Counted from the stretch's first letter, positions 23,872-34,277 are shown. The stretch: 64,000 nt of DNA from Burkholderiales bacterium (GCA_947487165.1 CANKWX010000001.1:1-64000), one strand, 5' to 3'. Notes: a model not told the origin generated them from the sequence alone. Numbers and translations: made by a program.

Positions 23872-25329
23872 TTACGCGGCCTGTTCCAGTCGCGATCGAC
23901 CGAACAACTTTGCGAAGCCTTCGGCTTCGACTGTTTCCTGTCCTGCAGCACGCGCGTCCTGTTCGGCACGGTCGCGTATCCGCTTGGCGGCCGAGATCCG
24001 AACCAGCACTGGCTCGGCCTCGATCATTTCTTCAAACATCCGGTGCGCTTCCGGCTCCCAGGGCATTGAGCCGACACCCGAGGCACGGCTGGGTGTTGCA
24101 TCGATGCGGTCCATCTCGGTGCCCAGCGGCAGGATGTGAAAGAGCGCATCGAAGAGCGCGTTGCACACCTCCTGCACGACATAGGTCGCACCGGAGTAGC
24201 CCATGAAAGGGGTGCCGGTATGGCGTCGGATGATTGCGCCCGGAAAGGACGCCGGAATGTAGGTGGCACGCCCGCCGGTCTCGGCCAGATACATGCGTTC
24301 GTTGAAGCTGCCGAAGAGCACCAGCGGCGTTTTTTCCTGCACCAGTTTTCTGACCGCATCGTTGTCGGTCTTTTCGCCGGGCTTGCGCGACACCGCAAAG
24401 TTGCAGGGCAGCCCCATCTCGTCTTCGAGGAAGTGGCGCAGGCCCCGCGCATAGGTTTCGTTGGCCACCACGCCGAACGTGGCGGTGCCAAAGAAATCCT
24501 GGGTGACCGAGCGCCAGAGATCCCACAGCGGCTTGATCGTGGTGTGCTTCTCGCGCTCGATGAACGGCTCGGGGTCGAGGTCAAGGAGCTCGCCGAGCGT
24601 GCGCAAAAACTTGGTGGTGCTGTGCAGACCGATCGGCGCTTGCAGATAGGGGCGATCGAGGCCTTCGCACAGCATGCGACCGAATTCGCGATACATGCAG
24701 ATGTTGACGTCGGCCTCGACCAGACGCGAGACATCGGCCAGGTGCGAGCCCAGCGGGAAGACCATGTTGATGTCGGCGCCGATGCCTTGCACCAGACGAC
24801 GGATTTCAGCCAGATCGCTTGGCGAATTGAAGGTGCCGTAGCAGGGGCCGATGATGTTGACGCGCGGCTTGACGCCTGCGGCGCGGGGCTTGCGCTCGGG
24901 CACTTTGCGCAGACCGTATTCGGACCACAGCCAGTACATCGCGCGGTTGGCGCATTGCCACTGGTCCTCGTCGATCGTGCGCGGCAGGAAGCGCTGCAGG
25001 TTCGTGCCTTCAGGGGTCACGCCGCCGCCGATCATTTCGGCGATCGAGCCGGTGACCACCACCGAGGGCAGGTCCGGGTCGAGGGTCTGATGAGCGCGCT
25101 TCATGGCGCCTTCGGTGCCTTCGCGCCCAAGCTGCTCTTCGGCCAGACCGGTGACCACGATCGGCAGCTCATGCGGCGGCAGCGCGTCGCTGTAATGGAG
25201 CACCGAGGTGACAGGCAGGTTCTCGCAGCCCACCGGGCCGTCGATGACGACCTGCAGCCCCTTGATGGCGGTGAACACATAGACCGCGCCCCAATAGCCG
25301 CCGGCGCGATCATGATCGAGGACCAGCAT
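23872..25329 (-). CDS. bchZ: chlorophyllide a reductase subunit Z
   Basis: 485 residues, a nitrogenase-beta-like subunit of chlorophyllide a oxidoreductase, which reduces ring B to give the bacteriochlorin. Family features include the N-terminal [17 protein letters not shown] and [20 protein letters not shown]. It overlaps the bchY stop by one base (ATGA-type junction at 25329). With BchY it forms the catalytic component, and BchX is the reductase. The puf operon follows after 145 bases without a clear separate promoter, as in the bch-puf superoperons. Confidence 0.97.
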   Translation of the reverse strand: MLVLDHDRAGGYWGAVYVFTAIKGLQVVIDGPVGCENLPVTSVLHYSDALPPHELPIVVTGLAEEQLGREGTEGAMKRAHQTLDPDLPSVVVTGSIAEMIGGGVTPEGTNLQRFLPRTIDEDQWQCANRAMYWLWSEYGLRKVPERKPRAAGVKPRVNIIGPCYGTFNSPSDLAEIRRLVQGIGADINMVFPLGSHLADVSRLVEADVNICMYREFGRMLCEGLDRPYLQAPIGLHSTTKFLRTLGELLDLDPEPFIEREKHTTIKPLWDLWRSVTQDFFGTATFGVVANETYARGLRHFLEDEMGLPCNFAVSRKPGEKTDNDAVRKLVQEKTPLVLFGSFNERMYLAETGGRATYIPASFPGAIIRRHTGTPFMGYSGATYVVQEVCNALFDALFHILPLGTEMDRIDATPSRASGVGSMPWEPEAHRMFEEMIEAEPVLVRISAAKRIRDRAEQDARAAGQETVEAEGFAKLFGRSRLEQAA

Positions 25330-26855
25330 CAGATCATCTCCTCGGCCTTGCGCTTTTTCTGGAGCTTGATCACCTGGCGCCGGGTGTGCTCGCGAAACTC
25401 CGGCCGATCCTTGGGGACGTCTTCCCAGACACCGGCGGCAAAGCCTTCGCCGACATCGCCGAAGAAAGCCTTCATTTCATCGAAGCGCGACTTGTTGGCG
25501 ATCGCGTTGTTGATGACCATCGCCAGCGACCCGGCACCGGCCGGACCCATCAGGGGACGCGCCGAGATCAGGTTGGTGAAGTAGAGCGACGGAATGCTGG
25601 CCTGCTTGGCGGCCTGCACGACCGGCGTGGTGCCGATGGCCAGATCAGGCTTGAATTCGGCCATGGCGGCGAGGTCCTGCTCGAGCGAGGCCCGGAACTG
25701 CACATGGACGCCGCGGGCCTCGAGCCATTCGCGGTCGGGGTCGCTCCAGGCGGTGCGCGGGCAGGCGCTGCCGACATAACGCAAGTCGGCGCCGCTTTCG
25801 ATCAGCAGGCGAGCGACCAGCAGCTCGGAGCCTTCGTAGCCGCTCATGGTGATGCGGCCCTTGATCGGCAGCTTTGCGAGCGCGCCCTTGATGGCCGGCA
25901 GGATGCGGTTCTTGGCGCCGTCGATCTTGTCTTGCGCCACGCCTGCGGCGGTGCCGATCGATTGCAGCCAGGCTTCGGTGCCGTCGTAGCCGACCGGTGC
26001 GGAGCCGACGATCTTGCGACCGGCTGCTTCGAACTCGCGGATGCTGGCGGTATAGAAAGGATGGATCGCGGCGACCGCAGCGCAGTCGAGGGCGGCATAG
26101 AGCTCACGCCATTCGCGGGTCGGCACCACCGGGCCTGCAGCCAGGCCCATCGGCTCGAGCATCATGCCGATGATCACCGGATCAGCCGGGAAGATTTCGC
26201 CAAGCAGCGTAATGGTGGGCTTTTGAGCGCGCCCGGTGCGCGGTGCCTGAACCGGGCCGGCGGTGATTTCGGCGCGGGCAAATTTCAGCATCGCACCGGC
26301 CAGTACATCCTTGGCTTCGGCATGGGTCGGCACACCGAACCCCGGCACATCAATGCCGATGATTCGCACGCCGTTGATCTCTTTGGGCAGCAGCTGCAGC
26401 GGCACGCCGCTGGCGGTCGGCACGCACAGATTGATGATGACGATCGCGTCGAATTTCTCGGGATCGGCCTGGGCATGCACTGATTCGCGGATGTCCTCGA
26501 AGAGCTTGCCGGTGACCAGGCTCTCGGAATTGAACGGGACGTAGCCGACGCTGCGGCGTGCGCCGTAGAAATGCGAGGTGAAGGTCAGGCCATAGACGCA
26601 GCAGGCCGATCCCGACAGGATGGTCTGGGTGCGACGCATGCGCAGACCGACGCGCAGCGAACCGAAGGCCGGGCACATGCTCTGAGGCTGGTCGTGCGGG
26701 CCGCGCGGATAGTCGGCGGCGTATTGCTGCAGGGTCTCGCTCTTGCCTGCAGCGGCCGCGGCCGCCAGCATGGTTTCGGCGCCCGAATGGCAACCCAGCC
26801 CATCTTCCTTCAGGGCTTGCGGGTTGGGCACAGAGGGCGGTTGCGGCTGATCCAT
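25329..26855 (-). CDS. bchY: chlorophyllide a reductase subunit Y
   Basis: About 508 residues, nitrogenase-alpha-like. Cys residues expected to hold the Fe-S cluster are visible in [10 protein letters not shown] near the N-terminus, [11 protein letters not shown] and [10 protein letters not shown]. The ATG at 26855 ([13 protein letters not shown]) is chosen because upstream in-frame sequence is antisense to the bchX end and has no family similarity. It begins 13 bases after bchX and its stop overlaps the bchZ start. Confidence 0.96.
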   Translation of the reverse strand: MDQPQPPSVPNPQALKEDGLGCHSGAETMLAAAAAAGKSETLQQYAADYPRGPHDQPQSMCPAFGSLRVGLRMRRTQTILSGSACCVYGLTFTSHFYGARRSVGYVPFNSESLVTGKLFEDIRESVHAQADPEKFDAIVIINLCVPTASGVPLQLLPKEINGVRIIGIDVPGFGVPTHAEAKDVLAGAMLKFARAEITAGPVQAPRTGRAQKPTITLLGEIFPADPVIIGMMLEPMGLAAGPVVPTREWRELYAALDCAAVAAIHPFYTASIREFEAAGRKIVGSAPVGYDGTEAWLQSIGTAAGVAQDKIDGAKNRILPAIKGALAKLPIKGRITMSGYEGSELLVARLLIESGADLRYVGSACPRTAWSDPDREWLEARGVHVQFRASLEQDLAAMAEFKPDLAIGTTPVVQAAKQASIPSLYFTNLISARPLMGPAGAGSLAMVINNAIANKSRFDEMKAFFGDVGEGFAAGVWEDVPKDRPEFREHTRRQVIKLQKKRKAEEMI

Positions 26856-26868
26856 CGTCAGGGTTCCG

Positions 26869-27888
26869 TCAGGCCGCGTCGTCGTAGACGACTTCAAGCG
26901 AGGCTTTGGTCGATTCGACCTTGCCGACCATGTCAACCAGCGTTGCCGGCTCGAGCACCACATCGCGACCGACCGCCGACGCCGAGAACAGGCCGAGCAG
27001 CGAGTCTTGTGACAGGGGCTTGGGCCGCATCGGCGGGGCTTCGCCGACATTGGTGGCGAGGGTCTCGAAGAGCGGCGCCCAGGCTGTGCCGGGGCGGCCG
27101 ATGATTTCGTAGCTCGCGCTCTTGCGGCGGATGTCTTCGTGGGCCGGGATGGCGGCCAGCACCGGGATGCCGGCAATTTCGGCAAAGGCCGCAGCCTCAC
27201 CGGTGCCGTCGTCCTTGTTGATCACCATGCCGGCTACACCGACATTGCCGCCGAGCTTGCGGAAATACTCGACCGCCGAGCAGACGTTGTTGGCCACATA
27301 GAGCGACTGCAGGTCGTTGCTGGCGACGACGATGACCTTCTGGCACATGTCCCGGGCGATCGGCAGGCCAAAGCCGCCGCAGACCACGTCGCCCAGAAAG
27401 TCGAGCAGGACGTAATCGAAGCCCCAGTCGTGAAAGCCGAGTTTTTCGAGGGTTTCGAAGCCGTGGATGATGCCGCGTCCACCGCAGCCGCGACCGACCT
27501 CAGGGCCGCCGAGTTCCATCGCGAACACGCCGTCACGCTTGAAGCAGACATCACCGATGGAGACCGCTTCGCCGGCGAGCTTCTTGCGCGAGGAGGTTTC
27601 GATGATTGTCGGGCAGGCGCGGCCACCGAACAGCAGCGAGGTGGTGTCGCTCTTGGGGTCGCAGCCGATCAGCAGAACCTTCTTGCCCTGCTGCGCCATC
27701 ATGTAGGAGAGGTTGGCGAGGGTGAAGCTTTTGCCGATGCCGCCTTTGCCGTAGATCGCAATGATCTGGGTCTCTTTGGTGGCCGGCGAGGTGCTGACCG
27801 GATCGGGTTCGATCGCCGCTTCGGCGCGCAGACGATCCATCTGAATGAACTGCAGGGGTGCTGAAGCAGAAATGCCGGGGGTTGTCAT
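26869..27888 (-). CDS. bchX: chlorophyllide a reductase iron protein
   Basis: About 339 residues, NifH-like. The P-loop GKGGIGKS is at 48-55, and Cys135 (GRGCGGRG) and Cys170 (GDVVCGGF) are the 4Fe-4S ligands. The Walker A ends in Ser-Phe rather than Ser-Thr, as is usual for BchX. It supplies electrons to BchYZ. The ATG at 27888 overlaps the bchC stop (ATGA), and a 57-codon in-frame extension upstream lies within bchC and is rejected. Confidence 0.97.
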   Translation of the reverse strand: MTTPGISASAPLQFIQMDRLRAEAAIEPDPVSTSPATKETQIIAIYGKGGIGKSFTLANLSYMMAQQGKKVLLIGCDPKSDTTSLLFGGRACPTIIETSSRKKLAGEAVSIGDVCFKRDGVFAMELGGPEVGRGCGGRGIIHGFETLEKLGFHDWGFDYVLLDFLGDVVCGGFGLPIARDMCQKVIVVASNDLQSLYVANNVCSAVEYFRKLGGNVGVAGMVINKDDGTGEAAAFAEIAGIPVLAAIPAHEDIRRKSASYEIIGRPGTAWAPLFETLATNVGEAPPMRPKPLSQDSLLGLFSASAVGRDVVLEPATLVDMVGKVESTKASLEVVYDDAA

Positions 27889-28838
27889 GAAACGTGTCTC
27901 CAATCCAGAACCATCTTCAGGCAGGCGGCATCGCCAAATGCAACCGGGTAGGCCGACGAGGCACGCTGGGCGTCCTCCCGGTGGGTGATCAGATCGTCGA
28001 GATTGAGGTGACCGGTTTCGATCAGCCACTTGACCGCGAGCAGGTCGGGGCGCTTCCACTCGGCCGCAACGCGGACCGTGGTCTCGCGCATGAAGGCCGG
28101 CGCGAACGCGAACGACAGGGGCTGGGTATAGAAGCCTGCGAGCACGATTTCGCCGCCCGGGGCAAGACGCCCGATCAGGGTGTCGAGCAGGCTCGCGTCG
28201 CCGCTGACGTCGTAAATCGCGCGATAGTCGCGGCGATCATCGTCTTCGGGGCGCACGACCGGGTAGCCTTTGGCGCCCTGCGCGCGGACCGGATTGGTTT
28301 CCCAGACGGTCGGTGCCGCATGGCCGCCGAGCACCGTCAGGCGCGCGAGCAGTCGGCCGAGGACACCGTGGCCGACGATCAGGTCGGGCGGCACGATCGG
28401 GTTGCGCTTGCCGCCCATCGAGACCGCGTGATAGGCGGTGGCAGCCAGCGCCAGCAGAACCGCCAGGTCGCCAAGGGTGTCGCTGATCTGGACGACGCGC
28501 TCGGCCGGCACAATGACCTGCGAAGCCGACCCGCCGAAGAGGCCCTTGACTTCGCCGTAGCAGCTGGCGCCCGGCACGAAGACGGTATCGCCGACAGACA
28601 GTCCGGACCGTAATCCGGCCTGCACCACACGACCGACCGATTCGTAGCCTGGCACGAGCGGATAACCCATGCCCGGGAACATCGGCATGCTGCCAGTCCA
28701 CAGGAGCTTCTCGGTGCCGGTGCTGATGCCGCTGTAATGGATGTCGACCACCACGTCGGCAACGCCGGGCGGTGTGAGTTCGAGTCGATTGAACCCGATG
28801 TGTTCGGGTTTTTCGAGCACGACAGCCATCGTCTTCAC
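27885..28838 (-). CDS. bchC: 3-hydroxyethyl bacteriochlorophyllide a dehydrogenase
   Basis: 317 residues of the medium-chain dehydrogenase family. It oxidises the C3 hydroxyethyl group left by BchF to acetyl. N-terminal MKTMAVVLEKPEHIGFNRL and the segment SGISTGTEKLLWTGSMP are typical of BchC. The promoter region at 28938-28977 contains a PpsR-type palindrome. It is the first gene of bchCXYZ and overlaps bchX by 4 bases. Confidence 0.96.
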   Translation of the reverse strand: MKTMAVVLEKPEHIGFNRLELTPPGVADVVVDIHYSGISTGTEKLLWTGSMPMFPGMGYPLVPGYESVGRVVQAGLRSGLSVGDTVFVPGASCYGEVKGLFGGSASQVIVPAERVVQISDTLGDLAVLLALAATAYHAVSMGGKRNPIVPPDLIVGHGVLGRLLARLTVLGGHAAPTVWETNPVRAQGAKGYPVVRPEDDDRRDYRAIYDVSGDASLLDTLIGRLAPGGEIVLAGFYTQPLSFAFAPAFMRETTVRVAAEWKRPDLLAVKWLIETGHLNLDDLITHREDAQRASSAYPVAFGDAACLKMVLDWRHVS

Positions 28839-28937
28839 TGCGTCACTCCTCGGGCCGGGCTTGTTGGCAGGCGCCTCATTGGTCGCCCGGTTGTTTGCAG
28901 GAGCGCCAGCAATCCGCCGGCACCTGTCAGAACTGTC

Positions 28938-28965
28938 ATCTTAAGCAGACTATTTGACGTGTCAA
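28938..28965 (-). promoter_or_regulatory. candidate bchC promoter
   Basis: On the minus strand TTGACA (28960-28965) is followed after 16 bases by TAAGAT (28938-28943), a 4/6 match to the -10. It lies about 100 bases upstream of bchC, downstream of crtF, so bchCXYZ-puf can be transcribed without crtEF. Confidence 0.5.
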
Positions 28966-28977
28966 GCAAAATGGACA
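28960..28977. promoter_or_regulatory. PpsR/CrtJ-type operator
   Basis: TGT (28960-28962), 12 bases, ACA (28975-28977) is the exact PpsR/CrtJ consensus TGT-N12-ACA. Its left half coincides with the -35 of the candidate bchC promoter, so bound repressor would block RNA polymerase. The same arrangement is known at the R. capsulatus bchC promoter. No ppsR gene is in the window. Confidence 0.6.
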
Positions 28978-29023
28978 GATACAACATGCTACTTCCTGCG
29001 AAATCGCCCGCGGTCGCCATGAT

Positions 29024-30244
29024 TCAGTTCGCCGGACGGGCCAGCAGGACGCGGGTTTGCAGTGGCAGGCGGGTGGCGAGCGTGCGCACCTGGCCGAAAC
29101 CGGCCTCGTGCAGCAGGGCCTGGAGCCGCTCAGGTGTGCGCGATCGGCCACGGCCCATCGCCATGAGATAAAAGCCGTAATACGCGTCGCCGATCGCTTC
29201 GGCGCCGGGGGTGCCGGACATCGGTTCGGAAATCAGCAGTACGCCATCGGCTGGCAGGGCGGCGCGCACTGCCCGCAGGATCATTAGCACGCGTTCGTCG
29301 GGATGATCAAAGAGCACGCGGACCAGGGTGATGACGTCGGCGCCGGTGGGCAGCGGGTCGGAAAAGAAGCTGCCGCCATAGGCTTGCGCCCGATTGGTCA
29401 GGCCTTGTTCGGCAAAGCGTCGGGTGGCCAGTTCGGCGACCGCTGGCAAATCGAAGAGCTTGAGTTGCAGATGAGGGGCGCGCTCGGCCACCGCACTGAG
29501 GAAGGTGCCTTGACCGCCGCCGACATCGAGCAGACAGCGGTGGCGCTGCAAGGAATAGGCTTCGAGCACCTGTTCAGAGACCAGTGGCTGCGAGGCCGAC
29601 ATCAGTGCCGAATAGGCTTCGACCCGATCGGCCGACAGCGCCTGAGGGGCTGCGCCCGGCGTGGTGTCGGCATAAGGCCAGTAGCCCGACAGTGCGGTGC
29701 TCGGGCGTTCGCCGCGCATCAGGGCGACCGGATCGGCGAGGTCGTGATAAAGCGATTCATGGTGCTCGACCATGGCGGCAATTGCCGGCTGGGCGACGAT
29801 CGGGGCGCCCAGCGGACCCAGCCCCCAGTGGCCGTTGGCGCGGGCCTCGAGCAAGCGCAGCGATGCGCCGGCCGCCAGCAGCCGCGCGGCGGCGTCCTCG
29901 GGCAGCGACAGACGCCGGGCAAGCGCGGCGGTGGTTTGCGGTCCTTCGGCAAGGGTGTGAAAGAGATTCAGGCGCACGCAGGCAAACAGCACCTGCGAGT
30001 AGGTAAAGCCTGCGACGATGTCGAAGAGTGCCTTCGATTCGCGGCGGGCAATCGGGCGGGTGAGCGGAAAAGCCGCGGCCCAGCGATGAAAACGCGGATT
30101 GGTCAGCAGCCGGTCGCGAAAAGCCTGCCAGCGCCCGCGCAGGCCGCCGGGTCCGCCTGCGGCCTGCTCGTTCGAAGGGGAGTCGTTCATCTGGCCGGCA
30201 AAACGAACAGGCGGAACAGGCGACATCGGACCGGAGGCAGCCAT
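29024..30244 (-). CDS. crtF: hydroxyneurosporene/demethylspheroidene O-methyltransferase CrtF
   Basis: About 406 residues. It methylates the tertiary hydroxyl made by CrtC, giving methoxy carotenoids. The domain order is an N-terminal winged-helix dimerisation region and a C-terminal SAM domain with VGGGQGTFLSAVAERAP (about 230-246). The ATG at 30244 lies 19 bases after the crtE stop. An internal ATG at 30190 (MNDSPSNEQ) gives 388 residues, nearer the usual 390, and is equally possible. It is followed by a 185-base gap carrying the bchC promoter. Confidence 0.93.
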   Translation of the reverse strand: MAASGPMSPVPPVRFAGQMNDSPSNEQAAGGPGGLRGRWQAFRDRLLTNPRFHRWAAAFPLTRPIARRESKALFDIVAGFTYSQVLFACVRLNLFHTLAEGPQTTAALARRLSLPEDAAARLLAAGASLRLLEARANGHWGLGPLGAPIVAQPAIAAMVEHHESLYHDLADPVALMRGERPSTALSGYWPYADTTPGAAPQALSADRVEAYSALMSASQPLVSEQVLEAYSLQRHRCLLDVGGGQGTFLSAVAERAPHLQLKLFDLPAVAELATRRFAEQGLTNRAQAYGGSFFSDPLPTGADVITLVRVLFDHPDERVLMILRAVRAALPADGVLLISEPMSGTPGAEAIGDAYYGFYLMAMGRGRSRTPERLQALLHEAGFGQVRTLATRLPLQTRVLLARPAN

Positions 30245-30263
30245 GGCTTCAGGCGGTCTTGCG

Positions 30264-31163
30264 TCAGGCCGCAACGCGCTGGGCGGCAACGCGCCGGGCG
30301 ACGTCTTCGCACCAGGCCTTGGGCACCAGGCGCTCGGATTCCATCAGGACCAGGGCTCGCAGCTTCGGGGCGCCGGCGCAGGCCGGAATCGACGCGATGG
30401 CGCCGGCGACCAGGCCTTCGAAGTGGCGGATCGCGCCGTCCAGGCCGAGCTGGTGGGCCGCGCTCGGGCGCCCGAGCAGGGCGTCCTGGCCGACCGGCTT
30501 GCCAAGCACATCCGGGTCGCTCAGCACATCGCGGATATCGTCAGCCACCTGATAGGCCTCGCCCAGTCGGTCGCCGAGCATGCGCCAGGCATTCGGATCA
30601 GCACCTGCGGCCTGTGCACCGGCGGCGGTGGCGGCTGCAAAGAGCGCACCGGTCTTGGCGCGCTGGTAATCGGCCAGGGCGACCCGGGGCTCACACTCCC
30701 AGGCCTGACCGGCCACGATGCCAAACGGCATGCCGGTGCCCTGGGCAATGGTCGACAGCAGGGGTGCCAGACGCAGCGGCGATTGGCCGGCAGCGGCGGC
30801 CAGCGCCTGAAACGCCATGACGATCAGGGCATCGCCGGCCAGTACGGCCAGCGGCTCGCCGAAGGCGGCCTGCACCGAGGGGCGCCCGCGCCGAGTGGCG
30901 GCATCGTCGAAACACGGCAGATCGTCATGGACCAGCGAGGCGCAGTGCATCAGCTCGAGTGCCACTGCGGCAGCATCCGACAGGGCCGGGTCGTCGTCGC
31001 CGCAGGCGCGCGCGACCGCGATGCAAAGCTGGGGGCGGATGCGGGCACCGCCCGGGAACACGCTGTGACGGATGGCGGCAGACAGACGCGGCGGCGCGCC
31101 GGGAATCTCGTGCGTGCTGATAGTCGTGTCGAGCGCGCGCTCGATGCGAGCCAATGTGTCCAT
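30264..31163 (-). CDS. crtE: geranylgeranyl diphosphate synthase CrtE
   Basis: 299 residues of the trans-isoprenyl diphosphate synthase family. The first aspartate-rich motif is HDDLPCFDDAATRRG (about 80-94) and the second ADDIRDVLSD (about 215). Its product feeds CrtB and, through BchG and BchP, the bacteriochlorophyll tail. The ATG at 31163 is chosen for family alignment, and a preceding 24-codon extension is rejected. Upstream 31164-31291 holds TTGACA and TGT/ACA elements with a 14-base spacing, not a strict PpsR site. Confidence 0.94.
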   Translation of the reverse strand: MDTLARIERALDTTISTHEIPGAPPRLSAAIRHSVFPGGARIRPQLCIAVARACGDDDPALSDAAAVALELMHCASLVHDDLPCFDDAATRRGRPSVQAAFGEPLAVLAGDALIVMAFQALAAAAGQSPLRLAPLLSTIAQGTGMPFGIVAGQAWECEPRVALADYQRAKTGALFAAATAAGAQAAGADPNAWRMLGDRLGEAYQVADDIRDVLSDPDVLGKPVGQDALLGRPSAAHQLGLDGAIRHFEGLVAGAIASIPACAGAPKLRALVLMESERLVPKAWCEDVARRVAAQRVAA

Positions 31164-31291
31164 GATTGCCTCCCTTGCCCGTTGAAATCGTCGCTCGACC
31201 CGGTGTAAACCTTGTGGATCGGTCAACAGTGTCAATCAAGATAGGCACATCAACGAAGGGCGTCAATCACCAGATCGCGGTTTTACGGTTT

Positions 31292-32248
31292 TCAGATGGC
31301 AAAAGAAGCGGGATTCAGGCCCAGATCGCGGGCAAAGGCGGTGATCCGGTCGGCGACCAGCCCGGGCTGTTCTTCGTGGGCGAGGTGGCCCAGACCGGGC
31401 AGCAGATCGAACTCGGCGCCGCGCACCAGACGGCTCACCCGGACCGCCTGCTCGGGCGGGACGGTCAGGTCGTTGGCCCCTGCCAGCAGCAGCAGGCGGG
31501 TCTCGAGCCGCGGCAGGTCGCGCTCGAGGGCGTCCAGATTCCAGTTGGCCATCATCGCCAGCGCGCCGGCGACATGGCCAGGGCTTCTGACCAGCCGGGC
31601 ATAGCCTTGGCGGCCGGTCTGGTCGATGGTCGAGCCGGTGCTCGCCAGCAGACGATCGATCGCGGCCTGGTCGCCCGCCAGGCGTGCCAGCAGTTGCGGT
31701 GCAAAACCGAGGCTGGCGAGCAACTGAGCAGCGGGCGAAAACAGCTTGCCCGCCAGTCCGCCCAGTGGCAAGAAGGCGCCGTTGAGCGAGATCAGCGCCT
31801 TGGGTTTGACCAGACCGTCCAGTTGCATCCGCGCGGCGATGGCGGCGCCGGCCGAATGACCGACGATGATCGACGGTGAAAACCCGCTGGCCTGCAGCAG
31901 CGCGGCGATTGCGCGCGCCATGCCGTGCATCGACATCGCGCGACGCGCCGGCATGGCGGTAAAGCCGTGGCCGGGAAGATCGGGCGCCAGGATCGAGAAG
32001 GCACCGGCCAGACGCGGCGCCAGATCGCGCCAGGAGTGGGTGGCTGCGCCGGTGCCGTGCAGCATCAGGATGGCCGGGGCCTCAGGTGGACGGCGTGCCC
32101 CAGACGCTTCGGCTGCCTCAGGCGCGCCGAACTGCTGCACATGCCAACGCAGACCGCCAGCGTCGATGAAGCGGCTGGTGGCGCGATTAGGCCAGTCGAG
32201 GCCGTCGCGCGACCAGTCCAGACGCGGGACGAGCGGCTCAGCGGCCAC
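31292..32248 (-). CDS. bchO: alpha/beta hydrolase BchO, putative Mg-chelatase accessory protein
   Basis: About 318 residues of the alpha/beta hydrolase fold, found next to bchID in most purple bacteria, function not proven. The oxyanion segment LMLHGTGAATHSW and nucleophile elbow VGHSAGAAIAARM are visible; GLGHLAHEEQP holds the expected catalytic His. The N-terminal LDWSRDGLDWPNRATSRFI is the BchO signature. No ATG precedes it; a GTG at 32248 overlapping the bchD stop by 11 bases is the best start. Confidence 0.9.
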   Translation of the reverse strand: MAAEPLVPRLDWSRDGLDWPNRATSRFIDAGGLRWHVQQFGAPEAAEASGARRPPEAPAILMLHGTGAATHSWRDLAPRLAGAFSILAPDLPGHGFTAMPARRAMSMHGMARAIAALLQASGFSPSIIVGHSAGAAIAARMQLDGLVKPKALISLNGAFLPLGGLAGKLFSPAAQLLASLGFAPQLLARLAGDQAAIDRLLASTGSTIDQTGRQGYARLVRSPGHVAGALAMMANWNLDALERDLPRLETRLLLLAGANDLTVPPEQAVRVSRLVRGAEFDLLPGLGHLAHEEQPGLVADRITAFARDLGLNPASFAI

Positions 32249-34265
32249 GGTTGGTAGCACGCGCCGAGGCGGCGGTTGCGGCCTGCACCGAGCGGGACAT
32301 CGAGGTCGCGTCGACACGCGGTAAAGGCAGGTAGGCAGCGCCCATTTCGGCGGCCAACTCGCGTGCGCTGGCCTGGGGCTGTGGCGAGGTGTCGATCAGC
32401 AGGGCGGTGTGGCCCGCGGCGCGCAGCCGGCGGGCCGATTGCCGGGCGTCGGTATCGGCGCGGGCGCGCCCGCCGGTGCCATCGAGGGCGACATTCCCGC
32501 GCCCGTCGGTCAGCAGCACGATGACCGGCGTGCCGCCGCGTTGCCTTGTGGCATCAGCCAGTTCGGCCGCGGCACTGATGCCGGCTGCAAGCGGTGTGCC
32601 GCCGCCGCCCGGCAGCCCCGACAGGCCACGCTTGGCGCGTACCAGCGAGCGGGTAGGCGCCAACAGCACTTGCGCCGATCGCCCCCGAAAGCCGATGACC
32701 GCGACCTTGTCGCGCCGCACGTAACAGTCGGCCAGCAGCAGCTCGACCGCGCCCTTGGCTTCGGCCAGACGATTGAGTGCTGAGGATCCGGAGGCATCGA
32801 CAGCGAAGATCGTGATCGTCTCGGCCCGCTCCTGAACACGGGCCACCCGGAAATCGCTGGCCCGCACTTCGATCTGGGCAGCGCGGCGCGGCTTGCCGCC
32901 CGAGGCGGCTGATGCCGCGATCTCACGCCGGCGCAGCGTCTGCCAGGGCGCGGCCGTGCGAAGCGTGTCGATCAGGGCGAGGCGCGCACCGTCGCGCGGC
33001 AGACCCGGCCGCGTGCCCACCGGTCGGCCTCGCAGCAACCCTTCGCGCTTCGCACCGGCGCGCCCGCCCGCAGCCCCGCGCGAGGCCATCGCCTCATTCA
33101 TCGCCAGCCTTGCCAGCAGACCGGCCGGGATCGAGGCTTTGGCCGCCTCAAGGATGAGCTCGTCGAGCGACCTGTCGGGGTCGGGTTGATCGGGGTCGTC
33201 CTCGGGCAGCGTGTCGTCGTCGGCCTGCGGGGGCTCCGGTGGGTTGTCTGGCGGGGGTGTCTGATCCGGCTGGTCAGCGTCGGGCGCGGGGTCGGAGGAC
33301 GGGTCCTCAGCCGGGCTGTCGTCGTCATCCGGGGGCGTGCTGTCGCTCTCGTTGTTCTCATCGGACGGCGCGGCCGGCAGGCGGGTCGCGCGCGGCGACA
33401 GCACCAGCCGGGCCGCAAGCGAGGCGTCGTCGGGCGAGACGGTGTCGCGTGCGTCGAGTGCCGCGCTCGCCCGGGCAGCCCGCAGCGCCAGCAGCGAGCC
33501 GCGCAGCGAATCGACACCCAGCGCCAGCGCCGCGGTGCAGATCGCCTGCATGACGTCGTCGGGGGTGTTCACCTGCATCAGCCGCGCCCGGGCGCCGGCG
33601 ATGTCGGGGGCTTGCGCGAGCGACCCCGGCGACCCCAGTGAGCTCGACAGACTCCCGCGGCCGTCGGCATCGCCATCGAGCAGGCCGATGTCGCCGATCG
33701 AGACATCGCCCAGAGACAGATGAAAAGCCAGGCGCTCGAGCAGACGGGCCGGCAGACGCTCGTCCTGGCTGGTGCGATCGTCGTCGATCCGCTCATCGAG
33801 CGCGATGACGCCAAAGCGCGCCGGGCGAACCTCGGACAGCCCGTCACGGGCCAGGGCCACCTCGCCGGTGTCAAGCGCGGCGCACAGGCGCGCGGCGGTG
33901 GACTCGCTCACCCGCTCGGCCATCGCCAGCATCAGCAGTCCGCCGTCGGCCTCGACCATCAGCCCGGTCTGGGCAACCGGCCGGCCGCTTTGCAGGGTGG
34001 CCGCCAGATCGAGTCCGCCGATCAGGCGGTCGTCGCGCACATGCAGCGGCACGCGGCGCACCGGCGTATCGGGCGGCAGCAGTGATCGCAGCAGGGCGAT
34101 CCAGCGCTCACGCACCGGGCCATGCTGGGCGATGAGTGCCACGCCGCCGAGGCCGACCGGGTCGACCGCGATCAGGGCTGCGGCGCGCAGGGCATCGGCC
34201 CAGCGCAACACACCGGATCCATCGTCGCTGTCGGGCGAGTCCTCGAACAGTTCGGCCGGCAGCAT
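32238..34265 (-). CDS. bchD: magnesium chelatase subunit D
   Basis: 675 residues. It has an N-terminal AAA+-like domain with degraded nucleotide motifs and a very acidic Asp/Pro/Glu-rich linker (about residues 300-370). The C-terminal von Willebrand A domain has the MIDAS motif DASGSS, with Thr and Asp completing it in GGTPLAAG and LLTDGRGN. It forms the ATP-driven BchI-BchD motor acting on BchH. It starts 12 bases after bchI and overlaps bchO. Confidence 0.96.
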   Translation of the reverse strand: MLPAELFEDSPDSDDGSGVLRWADALRAAALIAVDPVGLGGVALIAQHGPVRERWIALLRSLLPPDTPVRRVPLHVRDDRLIGGLDLAATLQSGRPVAQTGLMVEADGGLLMLAMAERVSESTAARLCAALDTGEVALARDGLSEVRPARFGVIALDERIDDDRTSQDERLPARLLERLAFHLSLGDVSIGDIGLLDGDADGRGSLSSSLGSPGSLAQAPDIAGARARLMQVNTPDDVMQAICTAALALGVDSLRGSLLALRAARASAALDARDTVSPDDASLAARLVLSPRATRLPAAPSDENNESDSTPPDDDDSPAEDPSSDPAPDADQPDQTPPPDNPPEPPQADDDTLPEDDPDQPDPDRSLDELILEAAKASIPAGLLARLAMNEAMASRGAAGGRAGAKREGLLRGRPVGTRPGLPRDGARLALIDTLRTAAPWQTLRRREIAASAASGGKPRRAAQIEVRASDFRVARVQERAETITIFAVDASGSSALNRLAEAKGAVELLLADCYVRRDKVAVIGFRGRSAQVLLAPTRSLVRAKRGLSGLPGGGGTPLAAGISAAAELADATRQRGGTPVIVLLTDGRGNVALDGTGGRARADTDARQSARRLRAAGHTALLIDTSPQPQASARELAAEMGAAYLPLPRVDATSMSRSVQAATAASARATNRGR

Positions 34266-34277
34266 CGGTGGACCGGA

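Noticed and set aside
31164-31291. PpsR site upstream of crtE
   Set aside because: TGT and ACA half-sites are there but are spaced 10, 14 or 19 bases apart, not 12.
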